Shown piece by piece: positions 52,918-60,648 of a stretch of 64,000 bases of DNA; the stretch's first letter is position 1, and each line of letters begins with the position of its first letter. The notes under the pieces are model-generated. The model had not been told where the DNA came from. It did not search any database and saw nothing but the letters and a program-made list of their open reading frames with translations. The translations under genes were made by a program, and so were the position numbers. The DNA comes from Alkalibacterium sp. AK22 (GTDB taxonomy: Bacteria > Bacillota > Bacilli > Lactobacillales > Carnobacteriaceae_A), in the NCBI RefSeq assembly GCF_000585255.1, contig NZ_JANL01000006.1, positions 1-64,000 on the forward strand. The letters are read 5' to 3'.

Positions 52918-52953
52918 AAAAGGAGAGCCATTTGTAAAATGGCTCTCCTTTTT
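52918..52953 (+). terminator. Terminator of the par operon
   Basis: AAAGGAGAGCCATTT pairs with AAATGGCTCTCCTTT and ends in T5. A second hairpin, TTAAATTGT/ACAATTTAA, lies just before it. Confidence 0.92.
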
Positions 52954-53062
52954 CTACTTTCACACCTTATAATGTTACAGAACTAAATAAAATAACCATA
53001 TTAATTGTATACCCAGTATGTTATAATTTGTCAAAATAATAATAGTACTAGGAGTGAACATC

Positions 53063-53236
53063 ATGGGTTTTTGGTACATTTTAATTGCTCTAATAAGTCT
53101 GTTTTTTTTAGTGGTAAATATAGTTAAGTATACAGAAAAACAAAGACACATTCTATTAATCTACATACTTATTAGCATTGGTATGCTAGCTTTGATGATT
53201 TATATATTATTCAATGGAATCCCTTTTATCGAGTAA
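53063..53236 (+). CDS. Small membrane protein (57 residues)
   Basis: From the ATG at 53063 with AGGAG eight bases upstream: two hydrophobic segments (about 3-22 and 32-52) around a KYTEKQRH loop. Its last 30 bases overlap the end of the leftward ATPase gene. Size and position next to a bacteriocin-type exporter ATPase would suit an immunity-like peptide, but no motif supports this. Confidence 0.5.
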   Translation: MGFWYILIALISLFFLVVNIVKYTEKQRHILLIYILISIGMLALMIYILFNGIPFIE

Positions 53237-53908
53237 TATTCCTTCTTTTATTTCAATAACTCTATCTGCATATTGTGTAAGACTATTATCGTGCGTAACC
53301 ATCAAAATTGTTTTTCCAAATGATTTGAGTTTTTTTAGTTCTTCAATTAGCAGATTAGCCGTATCTTTATCTAATGCTCCTGTAGGTTCATCAGCTAAAA
53401 TAATATCCGGGTTATTAATTAAGGCTCTGGCAATAGCTACTCGCTGTCTTTGACCTCCTGACAAATTATACGCATATTCATCCAATTTATTGTCAACATT
53501 TAACAGGCTTAGGGTAGCTTTAATGAGTGCTTCTTTTTCAAGTTTAGTGTTTTTTTGAACAGTGTTATACTCGAAAGGCAACATCAAATTTTCTTTTACT
53601 GTATATTTCTCTATCAATGCATATTCTTGTACTATAAAGCCAAATTTATTAGCTCTAAGTAATGCTCTATATTTTGATTTTTTTGGTACCTCTCTTCCAT
53701 CTAATAAATATGTTCCCCTACAAGGATTTTCTAATAATCCTAATATATTCAACAAAGTAGACTTCCCTGCTCCAGAAGCACCCACTACTGCAATCCATTC
53801 ACCTTTATTAATTTTTAAATTTACATTTTTTAGTACCTTATTAAACCCTTTTTTTTGTCTATACTTTTTATCTATTCCGTTTAACTCTATAACACAGTTA
53901 CTATTCAT
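53207..53908 (-). CDS. ABC exporter ATPase (bacteriocin-export type), partner lost
   Basis: 233 residues. Walker A GASGAGKST at 43-51, signature LSGGQ at 149-153, Walker B IILADEP at 169-175, and His in VTHD. It belongs to the MacB/LolD-like group, close in look to ATPases of lactococcin-972-type loci. The gene upstream that overlapped its start (ATGAATAG) has only its last ~49 codons left, cut by an IS256-type element. Without a permease the ATPase is probably idle. Confidence 0.82.
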   Translation of the reverse strand: MNSNCVIELNGIDKKYRQKKGFNKVLKNVNLKINKGEWIAVVGASGAGKSTLLNILGLLENPCRGTYLLDGREVPKKSKYRALLRANKFGFIVQEYALIEKYTVKENLMLPFEYNTVQKNTKLEKEALIKATLSLLNVDNKLDEYAYNLSGGQRQRVAIARALINNPDIILADEPTGALDKDTANLLIEELKKLKSFGKTILMVTHDNSLTQYADRVIEIKEGILLDKRDSIE

Positions 53909-54048
53909 AATTTTCTCTCCTATTCAAATTTGAAATGTTTCCGTTTCGAAAAATGGAATATGGATATACCTGAACTATACATGCAATCATAATAGTAGTT
54001 AGTATTAATATTAAATATGAAAAAGACGAATTGTTATTTTTAACAGTC
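53901..54048 (-). pseudogene. 3' remnant of the ATPase's upstream partner gene
   Basis: The frame entering from the IS end reads NNNSSFSYLILILTTIMIAC, then IVQVYPYSIFRNGNISNL and NRRENYE, ending TAG inside the ATPase start (8-base overlap). One membrane helix and a polar tail suit the C-terminus of a permease or bacteriocin-associated membrane protein. The 5' part is missing from both sides of the IS. Confidence 0.6.
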
Positions 54049-55366
54049 AAGTCCATAATATTGTGTAAAATACAGCACACTGTTTTCGTGTCTTAACCTT
54101 GCGGTCAAAATTGAATATATTTTCGAGTTGAACTTAGCCAGTCTTCATGACAGTCGATAAGAACTGCACCAATTAATCGGTTGGCAGAGCCGTGGTTGGG
54201 AAAGATTCGAATCACTTTCTCTCTGCGTCTAATTTCTTGGTTTAACCGTTCAAGCAGGTTCGTGCTCTTTAATCTTGATTGAGCCTGCCCAACCACTAAG
54301 TATTGGAAGGCATCTTCGAAAGCTTCGTCCAGCTTTTCACAGGCTTTTTGGTATTTCGGTTGTTCTATATAGTCCTTGACCAAAGTATTCTTTACCTTTC
54401 GGGCCATTTCAATATCCGTCAATTTAAACAGTGCCTTAATCGCTTCTCTGAAAGGTTTTGATTCTTTCTTAGGAATAGAGCTAAGGATATTGCGCATAAA
54501 GTGTACCTGACATCGTTGCCATGAAGCATGAGTAAATGACTGTTTGATTGCTTTAACTAAGCCCTTGTGGGCATCAGAGATCACTAGTTTTACGCCGTTT
54601 AACCCTCTGGTTTTGAGGTGATCGAAGAAGAGAGACCAGGTTTCATCACTTTCGTTATCTTGTATCATAAAGCCGATGATTTCTCGCTCGCCATCTTTAG
54701 ATATGCCAACAGCTATATGGCAGCTTTTAGATACCACACGACGATGTTCTCTAATCTTAATGTAAATGACGTCGGTCATAATGTAAGGAAATACTTTGCT
54801 CGATAGAGAGCGGTTTTGCCACTCGGAGACCAGCGGGTCTAGTTCTTCAGTTAAGCTAGAAACAAAAGATTTAGAGACTGATTTACCGCACAGTTCCTCA
54901 ACAATTTGAGACACTTTTCGAGTGGATACACCAGAGATATACATTTCTAACATAGAAGCTATAAGAGCTTTCTCGTTACGCTGATATCGTTCAAATACAG
55001 TCGGAGAAAATTCACCGTCACGCGTGCGAGGGACGTTCAACTCTAGCGTACCCACACGAGTCGTCAACTCTCTGTTATAATAGCCGTTACGCTGACTAGT
55101 GCGGTCATCTGATCGTTCGTAGCTACTGACTTGAATGTACTCCGTACGCTGCTCTTCCATTAATCTGTTAAAAACGGTTTGTAGGATTTGCTTGGCTGCA
55201 TTATCTTTGACCGAATGGTCAATTAAGTTTTGAATATCTTCTGTTTCCAGTGTAAAATGTACTTGGGTCATGTAAAGTCCTCCTGGGTATGTTTTTGTGG
55301 TTAAAAACATTGTACCGTAAAAGGACGTTACATGGCCTTTTTGCTTTTACACAATTATATGGACTT
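54049..55366 (-). mobile_element. IS256-family insertion sequence
   Basis: 1318 bp with 22-bp terminal inverted repeats (AAGTCCATAATATTGTGTAA.. at the left, AAGTCCATATAATTGTGTAA.. as the right-end complement; two mismatches) around one transposase gene. The flanking 8 bases (TAACAGTC and TATCATCT) do not match, so no target duplication remains; a deletion next to the element is likely, in line with the truncated gene at its left. Confidence 0.9.
54105..55271 (-). CDS. IS256-family transposase
   Basis: 388 residues from the ATG at 55271 (AGGAGG seven bases upstream). Mutator-type DDE transposase: TDVIYIKIREHRRVVSK near 160, the family signature stretch GVKLVISDAHKGLVKAIKQS near 230, WQRCQVHFMRNILSSIPKK near 255, and the C-terminal LLERLNQEIRRREKVIRIFPN. 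Full length and without frame breaks, so probably functional. Confidence 0.95.
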   Translation of the reverse strand: MTQVHFTLETEDIQNLIDHSVKDNAAKQILQTVFNRLMEEQRTEYIQVSSYERSDDRTSQRNGYYNRELTTRVGTLELNVPRTRDGEFSPTVFERYQRNEKALIASMLEMYISGVSTRKVSQIVEELCGKSVSKSFVSSLTEELDPLVSEWQNRSLSSKVFPYIMTDVIYIKIREHRRVVSKSCHIAVGISKDGEREIIGFMIQDNESDETWSLFFDHLKTRGLNGVKLVISDAHKGLVKAIKQSFTHASWQRCQVHFMRNILSSIPKKESKPFREAIKALFKLTDIEMARKVKNTLVKDYIEQPKYQKACEKLDEAFEDAFQYLVVGQAQSRLKSTNLLERLNQEIRRREKVIRIFPNHGSANRLIGAVLIDCHEDWLSSTRKYIQF

Positions 55367-55417
55367 TATCATCTTGTTATGCTTATTCATGTTTACACCT
55401 ACTGTCCTATTGTTACC

Positions 55418-55666
55418 TTAAGTTAAAGGTGTCTGTCGTTCTACCAAAGTTATATGTACCCAGTTGTAACGCACCCCGCCTATAGTTACTGGACCCGTTA
55501 AAGTAGCACTAACATCGTAAGACCCATAATAGTCAATACCGCGGTTGCCAGGAGTGTAGGAGAATCCAGTAGAGTAGTTACTAACAGTAGGATCAAAAGC
55601 CTGACCAAAACTAGTTTCAACTCTAATAGAATGTACCATAATTATTTTATGTGGCTCACTAAGCAT
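55418..55666 (-). pseudogene. Fragment of a secreted-like protein, unknown
   Basis: 82 residues from an ATG without ribosome site (frame open further back to 55730 without a start). Sequence rich in Tyr, Gly, Thr and Ser with beta-strand rhythm (YDVSATLTGPVTIGGVRYNW, HITLVERQTPLT), preceded by a hydrophobic stretch (IYVYIFPTAVS) that could be the rest of a signal peptide. Looks like the C-terminal end of a small exported protein whose start was lost; near the exporter ATPase, it could have been its substrate. Unproven. Confidence 0.35.
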
Positions 55667-55795
55667 GCTAACGGCCGTAGGAAAAATATAAACATAGATA
55701 AGATTTCTAAAGTTCGGATTAGAAGAAAGACAAGTCCTTCAAGATTTACTGTCATATAATGGAAAAAACAGAAAATTGATAAACACTTAATAACT

Positions 55796-56869
55796 TCAGT
55801 TGAAATATGACTCGTTAAATGTCAAAGATTTATTTTCTGTGTCCAACGTTGTTTCTATTCCATATGGCAACAGACACCTCGGGTAAGCATGGCCAAATGG
55901 CAGATTATATAAAATTGGAAGTGTTTTGTCTTCCACAATTTCTACAAGGATAGATTTATATTCTTCATAATGCACTTCATTTTGAGGTTTACCTACCAAA
56001 ATACCATTGATAACTTCAAACAGTCCGTAATTTTTCAGAACAGTTAACATCTCTCTAAATTTATCTGGTGTCGGTCGTTCTTCACTCGTTTCGATGAAAA
56101 GGAGTGTGTCTGTCCATTCGTCAAGTGATGGAAAGATAGTATAAGTCTGAATCATTTCAGCTTGTTCTTTGTAGCGCTCACCGGTCAGACATTCGACTAA
56201 ACTTTCCAGACAGCCTCCAAGGAGTTTTCCAGTAACGCTACTTTTTCCCTGTAGAACTTCAGCCCCTCTTTCCTCTACATACTGAACACGCTCCGTCCCT
56301 AATGCTTCTTTTGAGAAATCAGTTCGTTCTTCGTACCACGTGTCACTTGCCGGCACTCCCTTGAGTTCATGGCCTGCAAAAAAACCTTTTATAATCGTTT
56401 TCGTATACGGGAGCAACTCACTGCCTAATTCTGCAAAGTCATTTAAGAAATTTGGCCCATAAAAAGAAGTCATGCCTAATCGATAAAACATCAGGTGGTT
56501 CACAGTGGTATCTGAGAAGCCGGTAAACAGTTTGGGAGAGGTTTGAACATTTTCAATAAATTCGTCGTCTTCCATCAGATAAGGAAGAAGACGGTACGTA
56601 TCGTCTCCGCCGATTGCACAGATAATCCCTTTTATTGATGAATCTCTAAAAGCCTCCTTCAAGTCTTCTGCTCTCCATTCAGGATGTTTGTCCAATGCAT
56701 CCATTCCCTTAAGTGCATGCGGCATGAATACTGGAATAAGACCCAACTCTGTCAGACGATCAGAGCCTAATTTCAACTGGTGCTCAGCAAAAGCTTCTCC
56801 CAGAATCCCACTGGACAAACTTACAACCGCGACTTTATCTCCCTTTTCTAATCCCTTAGGCTTTTTCAT
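55796..56869 (-). CDS. S66-family LD-carboxypeptidase-like protein (MccF type)
   Basis: 357 residues. S66 fold marks: GDKVAVVSLSSG near 10-21, the nucleophile-elbow region AIGGDDTYRLLPYL at 85-98, GFSDTTVNHL near 117, GKLLGGCLESL near 208, and a C-terminal LPFGHAYPRCLLP with the catalytic His. At the position of the nucleophile Ser of LdcA/MccF this protein has Thr91 (GGDDT). The family cleaves murein tetrapeptides or microcin C7-like aminoacyl-nucleotides. AAAGGAG precedes the ATG. Confidence 0.85.
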   Translation of the reverse strand: MKKPKGLEKGDKVAVVSLSSGILGEAFAEHQLKLGSDRLTELGLIPVFMPHALKGMDALDKHPEWRAEDLKEAFRDSSIKGIICAIGGDDTYRLLPYLMEDDEFIENVQTSPKLFTGFSDTTVNHLMFYRLGMTSFYGPNFLNDFAELGSELLPYTKTIIKGFFAGHELKGVPASDTWYEERTDFSKEALGTERVQYVEERGAEVLQGKSSVTGKLLGGCLESLVECLTGERYKEQAEMIQTYTIFPSLDEWTDTLLFIETSEERPTPDKFREMLTVLKNYGLFEVINGILVGKPQNEVHYEEYKSILVEIVEDKTLPILYNLPFGHAYPRCLLPYGIETTLDTENKSLTFNESYFN

Positions 56870-56901
56870 CTTGCCAAAACTCCTTTACACTTTAATTAAA
56901 G

Positions 56902-56929
56902 AAAAACCCTGCATAGACTAGCCATGCAG
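56902..56929 (-). terminator. Terminator after the ABC exporter gene
   Basis: CTGCAT pairs with ATGCAG around 9 bases and runs into GGTTTTT leftward. It separates the exporter from the S66 gene. Confidence 0.7.
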
Positions 56930-56937
56930 AGATTCTT

Positions 56938-58674
56938 TTATAATTTAAACTGCTGATTATACAGGCTGTAGTACGGTCCTGCATTCTCGATCAGCGATTC
57001 ATGTGTCCCTTCTTCAACAATCCGTCCATTTTCCAAAACGATGATGCGCTGTGCGTTCTTAATCGTAGACAATCTGTGCGCAATGACCAATGTGGTCCGT
57101 CCTTTTGCTAGCGTCTCCATTGATTCCTTGACGATATACTCACTTTCGTTATCAAGAGAACTCGTGGCTTCATCCAGAATAAGAATCGGCGGATTTTTAA
57201 GAAAGACTCGGGCGATGCTAATTCGCTGCTTCTGACCCCCGGAGAGTCTGACCCCGCGTTGGCCGACTTCTGAATCGTACCCGCTTGGCAAAGCTAGAAT
57301 AAAGTTGTGTGCATTAGCTTTTCTGGCTGCTTCAATCACTTCTTCTTCCGTTGCCTCAGGTTTTCCGTAGCGGATGTTGTCTTTGATTGAGCCTGAAAAT
57401 AAATAGACATCTTGCTGGACGATACCAATCTGTTCTCTTACAAATGGCAGAGACAGATGTCTAACGTCATGCTCATCCAGTGTTACACTGCCTTGAGTCA
57501 CATCGTAAAAGCGAGGAATCAGCTTGCTGATGGTGGACTTGCCAGCACCCGAAGCGCCAACTAAAGCAACATATTCTCCAGGTCGTATGTCCAAAGTCAA
57601 TTCTTTAAATACAGACTGATCGGAGTGCGGATAAGTAAAGCCTACTTGTTTGAAGGATATGCTTCCTTCCAAAGCTTTCAACTCTACATGCTTATTCGGA
57701 CTCTTAATATCAGACTGCGTATGCATGAGTTCGCTGAAGCGCTGAAATCCTGTGAACGCATCCTGCATCATCGCACTGAATACAAGCATTCGTCTAATTG
57801 GCGCAACTAGAAAATCGATGTAAAGCATGAAAGCCAGTAGATCAGCCAAGTTCAGCGTTTCACCGATGATTAATGTCGCACCGTACAGCACGACAGCGAT
57901 TGTAATAAAGCGGATAAAACCTTCCACACCATTATAGAGAGCCGTTTCGACTTTATATGTCTCTTTTCGGCTGTTTAAAAAGTGTTCGTTCTGCCTGCGA
58001 AATTTATTAACTTCAAGTGCTTCATTATTAAATGACTGAACTTCTCGTACACCGGACAAGCTGTCTTCTACTTGGGTATGAATCTCTGCCATTTTTTTCT
58101 TGTTATCCATGAATGTCTTGTTCATCTGCTTGTTGCAAAAATAAGTGAAGACAGCCATGAATGGCAGAAAAGCGACAATAACGAGTGTCAGTCTGGCATT
58201 GATGACCAGCAGAACAGTCACTGCCCCAATGAATCTGAGCCCGAACAGAATTAGGTCCTCAATTCCGTGATGGTACACTTCGGAAATGGAATAAAGGTCA
58301 TTACCGATGCGACTCATCAGCTCTCCTGTTTTGACTTTATCAAAGTAGCTGAAAGACAGGCGCTGAACGTGTTCGAAAAGATCGTTTCTCAAGTCTCGTT
58401 CCATTCGCGCTCCCAGCATGTGGCCTTTGTAATCGAGCAGAAACGAAAAAATCTGCTGAAGAACAGCTAGACCAATCATCAAGAGACCGACCTGCAGGAC
58501 CTGATCTTGAGCGTCCGTAAGATCTCCAGAAAGTACATCTCCAGTCACGTGTCGCACAAGCAATGGAAAAATAAGTGCCAGTGCTGTGGACATAAAGGCA
58601 TACATCAGCACAAAGCTGAGCTGTTTGAGGTACGGTCTGTAATAAGAAACAAAATGTTTGATTGGAAAATGCAT
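56938..58674 (-). CDS. ABC exporter, fused membrane and ATPase domains
   Basis: 578 residues: six-helix ABC membrane domain (about 10-310), then an ATPase with Walker A GASGAGKST near 373, LSGGQKQRISIAR near 478 and ILILDEATSSLD near 497. This is the MsbA/BmrA half-transporter type, working as homodimer for drugs or lipids. A GAAAGGG site lies 12 bases before the ATG. A promoter, a 19-residue leader peptide and a hairpin upstream suggest control by translation of the leader, as known for bmrCD in B. subtilis. Confidence 0.93.
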   Translation of the reverse strand: MHFPIKHFVSYYRPYLKQLSFVLMYAFMSTALALIFPLLVRHVTGDVLSGDLTDAQDQVLQVGLLMIGLAVLQQIFSFLLDYKGHMLGARMERDLRNDLFEHVQRLSFSYFDKVKTGELMSRIGNDLYSISEVYHHGIEDLILFGLRFIGAVTVLLVINARLTLVIVAFLPFMAVFTYFCNKQMNKTFMDNKKKMAEIHTQVEDSLSGVREVQSFNNEALEVNKFRRQNEHFLNSRKETYKVETALYNGVEGFIRFITIAVVLYGATLIIGETLNLADLLAFMLYIDFLVAPIRRMLVFSAMMQDAFTGFQRFSELMHTQSDIKSPNKHVELKALEGSISFKQVGFTYPHSDQSVFKELTLDIRPGEYVALVGASGAGKSTISKLIPRFYDVTQGSVTLDEHDVRHLSLPFVREQIGIVQQDVYLFSGSIKDNIRYGKPEATEEEVIEAARKANAHNFILALPSGYDSEVGQRGVRLSGGQKQRISIARVFLKNPPILILDEATSSLDNESEYIVKESMETLAKGRTTLVIAHRLSTIKNAQRIIVLENGRIVEEGTHESLIENAGPYYSLYNQQFKL

Positions 58675-58714
58675 AAATGTGTCAATCCCTTTCAGTATGT
58701 GGTTTATTGTTCAC

Positions 58715-58770
58715 ATACGAAGGGCGATGAGCCGTCTAGTTAAAACGTAGAAAGGTCCTCCCCTTCGTAT
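58715..58770 (-). promoter_or_regulatory. Leader hairpin before the ABC exporter
   Basis: ATACGAAGGG at 58761-58770 (leftward reading) pairs perfectly with CCCTTCGTAT at 58715-58724. The 5' arm lies within the leader-peptide codons and the peptide's stop lies in the loop, so a ribosome on the leader would open the stem. No U run follows, so effects on translation are more likely than termination. Confidence 0.6.
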
Positions 58771-58799
58771 CCTGCGGCGTTCACCTGAGTGTTTTGCAT
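58740..58799 (-). CDS. 19-residue leader peptide of the ABC exporter
   Basis: GAAAGGA nine bases before an ATG opens MQNTQVNAAGYEGEDLSTF and TAA. A good promoter lies 32 bp upstream and the exporter gene starts 66 bases after the stop. Short, well-initiated and overlapping a hairpin: the design of an attenuation leader. Confidence 0.65.
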   Translation of the reverse strand: MQNTQVNAAGYEGEDLSTF

Positions 58800-58830
58800 T
58801 GTAATCAATCCTTTCTTATGTATTGTTCTA

Positions 58831-58859
58831 ATCATATCCTAATAATTAATGTTGTGCAA
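58831..58859 (-). promoter_or_regulatory. Promoter of the ABC exporter
   Basis: Leftward TTGCAC (58854-58859), 17-bp spacer, TATGAT (58831-58836). Transcription would start near 58824, giving a leader of about 150 bases. Confidence 0.75.
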
Positions 58860-59094
58860 TAAAGAATAGGTAGTTGAATCATCTTTTAAAAAAGCTCGAT
58901 TCCAGTGTCTTTAGTCCCCCATTTTTTACCTCGTTCTATTTTGCCCCTTTTCATCCTTACTCATTTTTGCACAGATTATTCTGTTCTCCTTTTCGGATGC
59001 TTAAATATGAGTCTATCCTCTTAGTCTTACGATACAGTTTAACCGCCTCACCTAGTTACTTTTACATTTCTGATAGTGAACCTTCTTTCACCCT

Positions 59095-59142
59095 AAAAGG
59101 ACACTACATGGCTTGTTTACTTTTAAACCAGTATATGGACTT
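59095..59142. mobile_element. Relic of an IS256-type right end
   Basis: 40 of 48 bases match the right end of the intact element (55319-55366), including the terminal repeat ending ATATGGACTT. No transposase or second end is nearby. The stretch 58860-59094 before it has no recognisable gene. Confidence 0.75.
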
Positions 59143-59164
59143 ATCCCAATATTAGTCCTATAAT
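59136..59164 (+). promoter_or_regulatory. Hybrid promoter using the IS end
   Basis: TGGACT (59136-59141) lies in the old IS terminal repeat and TATAAT (59159-59164) in host DNA, 17 bp apart. It points at the small gene at 59191. IS256-type ends are known to supply -35 boxes. Confidence 0.55.
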
Positions 59165-59190
59165 AGCATATAAGAAAGGAGGGCAAACTA

Positions 59191-59358
59191 ATGAATGACA
59201 TTAGCAGCAACGGTTTGAAAGATAATGATCAAAAAAAGCTTCAACAGGGTAAAGCATCTTCTTGGTTCGGTGTATTTATCGTATTGACGACGGTCACTTT
59301 GCTTATGGCTTTAATCTTTGCCGGTTTCCTACTGCTGAATTTCATCAACACTCCCTAA
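59191..59358 (+). CDS. Small membrane protein (55 residues)
   Basis: AAAGGAGG eight bases before the ATG. A polar N-terminal part (MNDISSNGLKDNDQKKLQQG), one long hydrophobic helix (about 25-52) and a short end NFINTP. A single-pass or small regulatory membrane protein; family unknown. Promoter apparently hybrid with an IS end. The following 59359-59612 contains no gene I can see. Confidence 0.6.
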   Translation: MNDISSNGLKDNDQKKLQQGKASSWFGVFIVLTTVTLLMALIFAGFLLLNFINTP

Positions 59359-59612
59359 ATTATTTTTTAGACATATAGTCATCACTTACAGCTTCACCTC
59401 ATATGGATTTTTTCCATTGCCTTTATTTTAGTCTACGGTATGACATGAAGCTGGCTATGCTGCATCAACAAACAAAGGAAATACTGTTTGAACTATGTTC
59501 TACCCCTGTCCTTTTCTATCATGCGTGCGTAGAGGACCAAGCTTGTATTATGTCCACCTAAAAAGACATATAAACAGATCTGATACCCAAGTAAACCTTA
59601 AAGGAGTTAATT

Positions 59613-60422
59613 ATGAAAAGGTCACAAATATTCCTGGCTCTTGTCGTAGGCCTGCTGGCAGTCGGAACAATTACAGGTATGCTCATGAACAATGCTCTAC
59701 ATCATCAGCCAACACACGCTACGGAAGCCCAGCTGATTTTTGCTGATAATTACATCAGTTACGTTATAGAGGATGAAACGATGGCTTTCAACCTATTTGC
59801 TATCCAACCAGCTGACTCCCCTCACAAGGTCACTACCGACAATATAACTTCCTTAGATATAGAAAATGAAAATATAGATATTGTAGACTTCAGTGTAGAC
59901 AGCGGAATCACCCACAAAGGGTATACGCTTATTAACTTTATTATCGCTGTTTCTGTCAGGGGAAACGAAATAGAAACGGCAGACGAACTAGCTTTATCAT
60001 GGGATGAGCAAAGTATCGTGCACCTGAAAATAGGAGAAATGACTCTAAAAAATAAAGAAAAGACACACAGTGGTGGATTCTCGCCCGTAGGAGCTTATAC
60101 GGTTGCCTAGTCCTCTCCATCCTTAGACATACATATACAAAATGATGCTTCCGAGACTGTTTTACTAGAGCGGGTGCGGGATCTTAATCATAATCTGGCC
60201 TATTCTTTTGATTCATCTATTGAGTTTTTGCCCGCTGAGAGTAAGGAGGTAACTGTTCCCACCTTTCATATCGAAGACGCATACGATTTTTATACCTTCT
60301 CTCCTATCGCTGATTATACTCTAGACGGCGTTTCAGACTATACTCACCTCCCAGGCGTAATTTTCAGAATAACAGATCCGGATGAGGAAAAAATAGAGAG
60401 AATGATCAGAAACGTGAGCTGA
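59613..60422 (+). pseudogene. Exported/membrane-anchored protein split by an amber codon
   Basis: AAAGGAG precedes the ATG. The first 165 codons give a signal/anchor segment (MKRSQIFLALVVGLLAVGTI) and a beta-rich acidic domain; TAG at 60108 interrupts. The same frame then continues without break for 103 more codons (SSPSLDIHIQNDASETVLLE ... ERMIRNVS), giving a 268-residue protein in total. One base change explains it. Family unknown. Either a recent pseudogene or a shortened product. Confidence 0.65.
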
Positions 60423-60514
60423 TTTAAAAGTATATTGGAAAACACGTATACAAGCCCGAAATATAGCGCCCTCTGTTTTCCTGGATAAATAAAATGCTTA
60501 AGCCCATGCATATA

Positions 60515-60557
60515 AAAAGAGAGGATACCCCTGTAAACAGGGCGTATCCTCTCTTTT
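60515..60557. terminator. Bidirectional terminator
   Basis: AAAAGAGAGGATACCC pairs with GGCGTATCCTCTCTTTT, with an inner CTGT/ACAG pair. Between the split gene and gdhA. Confidence 0.88.
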
Positions 60558-60648
60558 ACCATACACTACACTTCACCGTTCATCTTTGCTAAACTAAAGC
60601 TGAGGCAGACCCTCTTGCCCGTCAACTTCAGGCTCAGTAGATAAAAAA

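Noticed and set aside
54041-55374. 8-bp target duplication around the IS256 element
   Set aside because: TAACAGTC and TATCATCT do not match, nor do shifted windows; no duplication can be claimed.
58715-58770. Known metabolite riboswitch before the ABC exporter
   Set aside because: I looked for ykkC, yybP-ykoY and PreQ1 type cores and found none; the stem is explained by the leader peptide arrangement.
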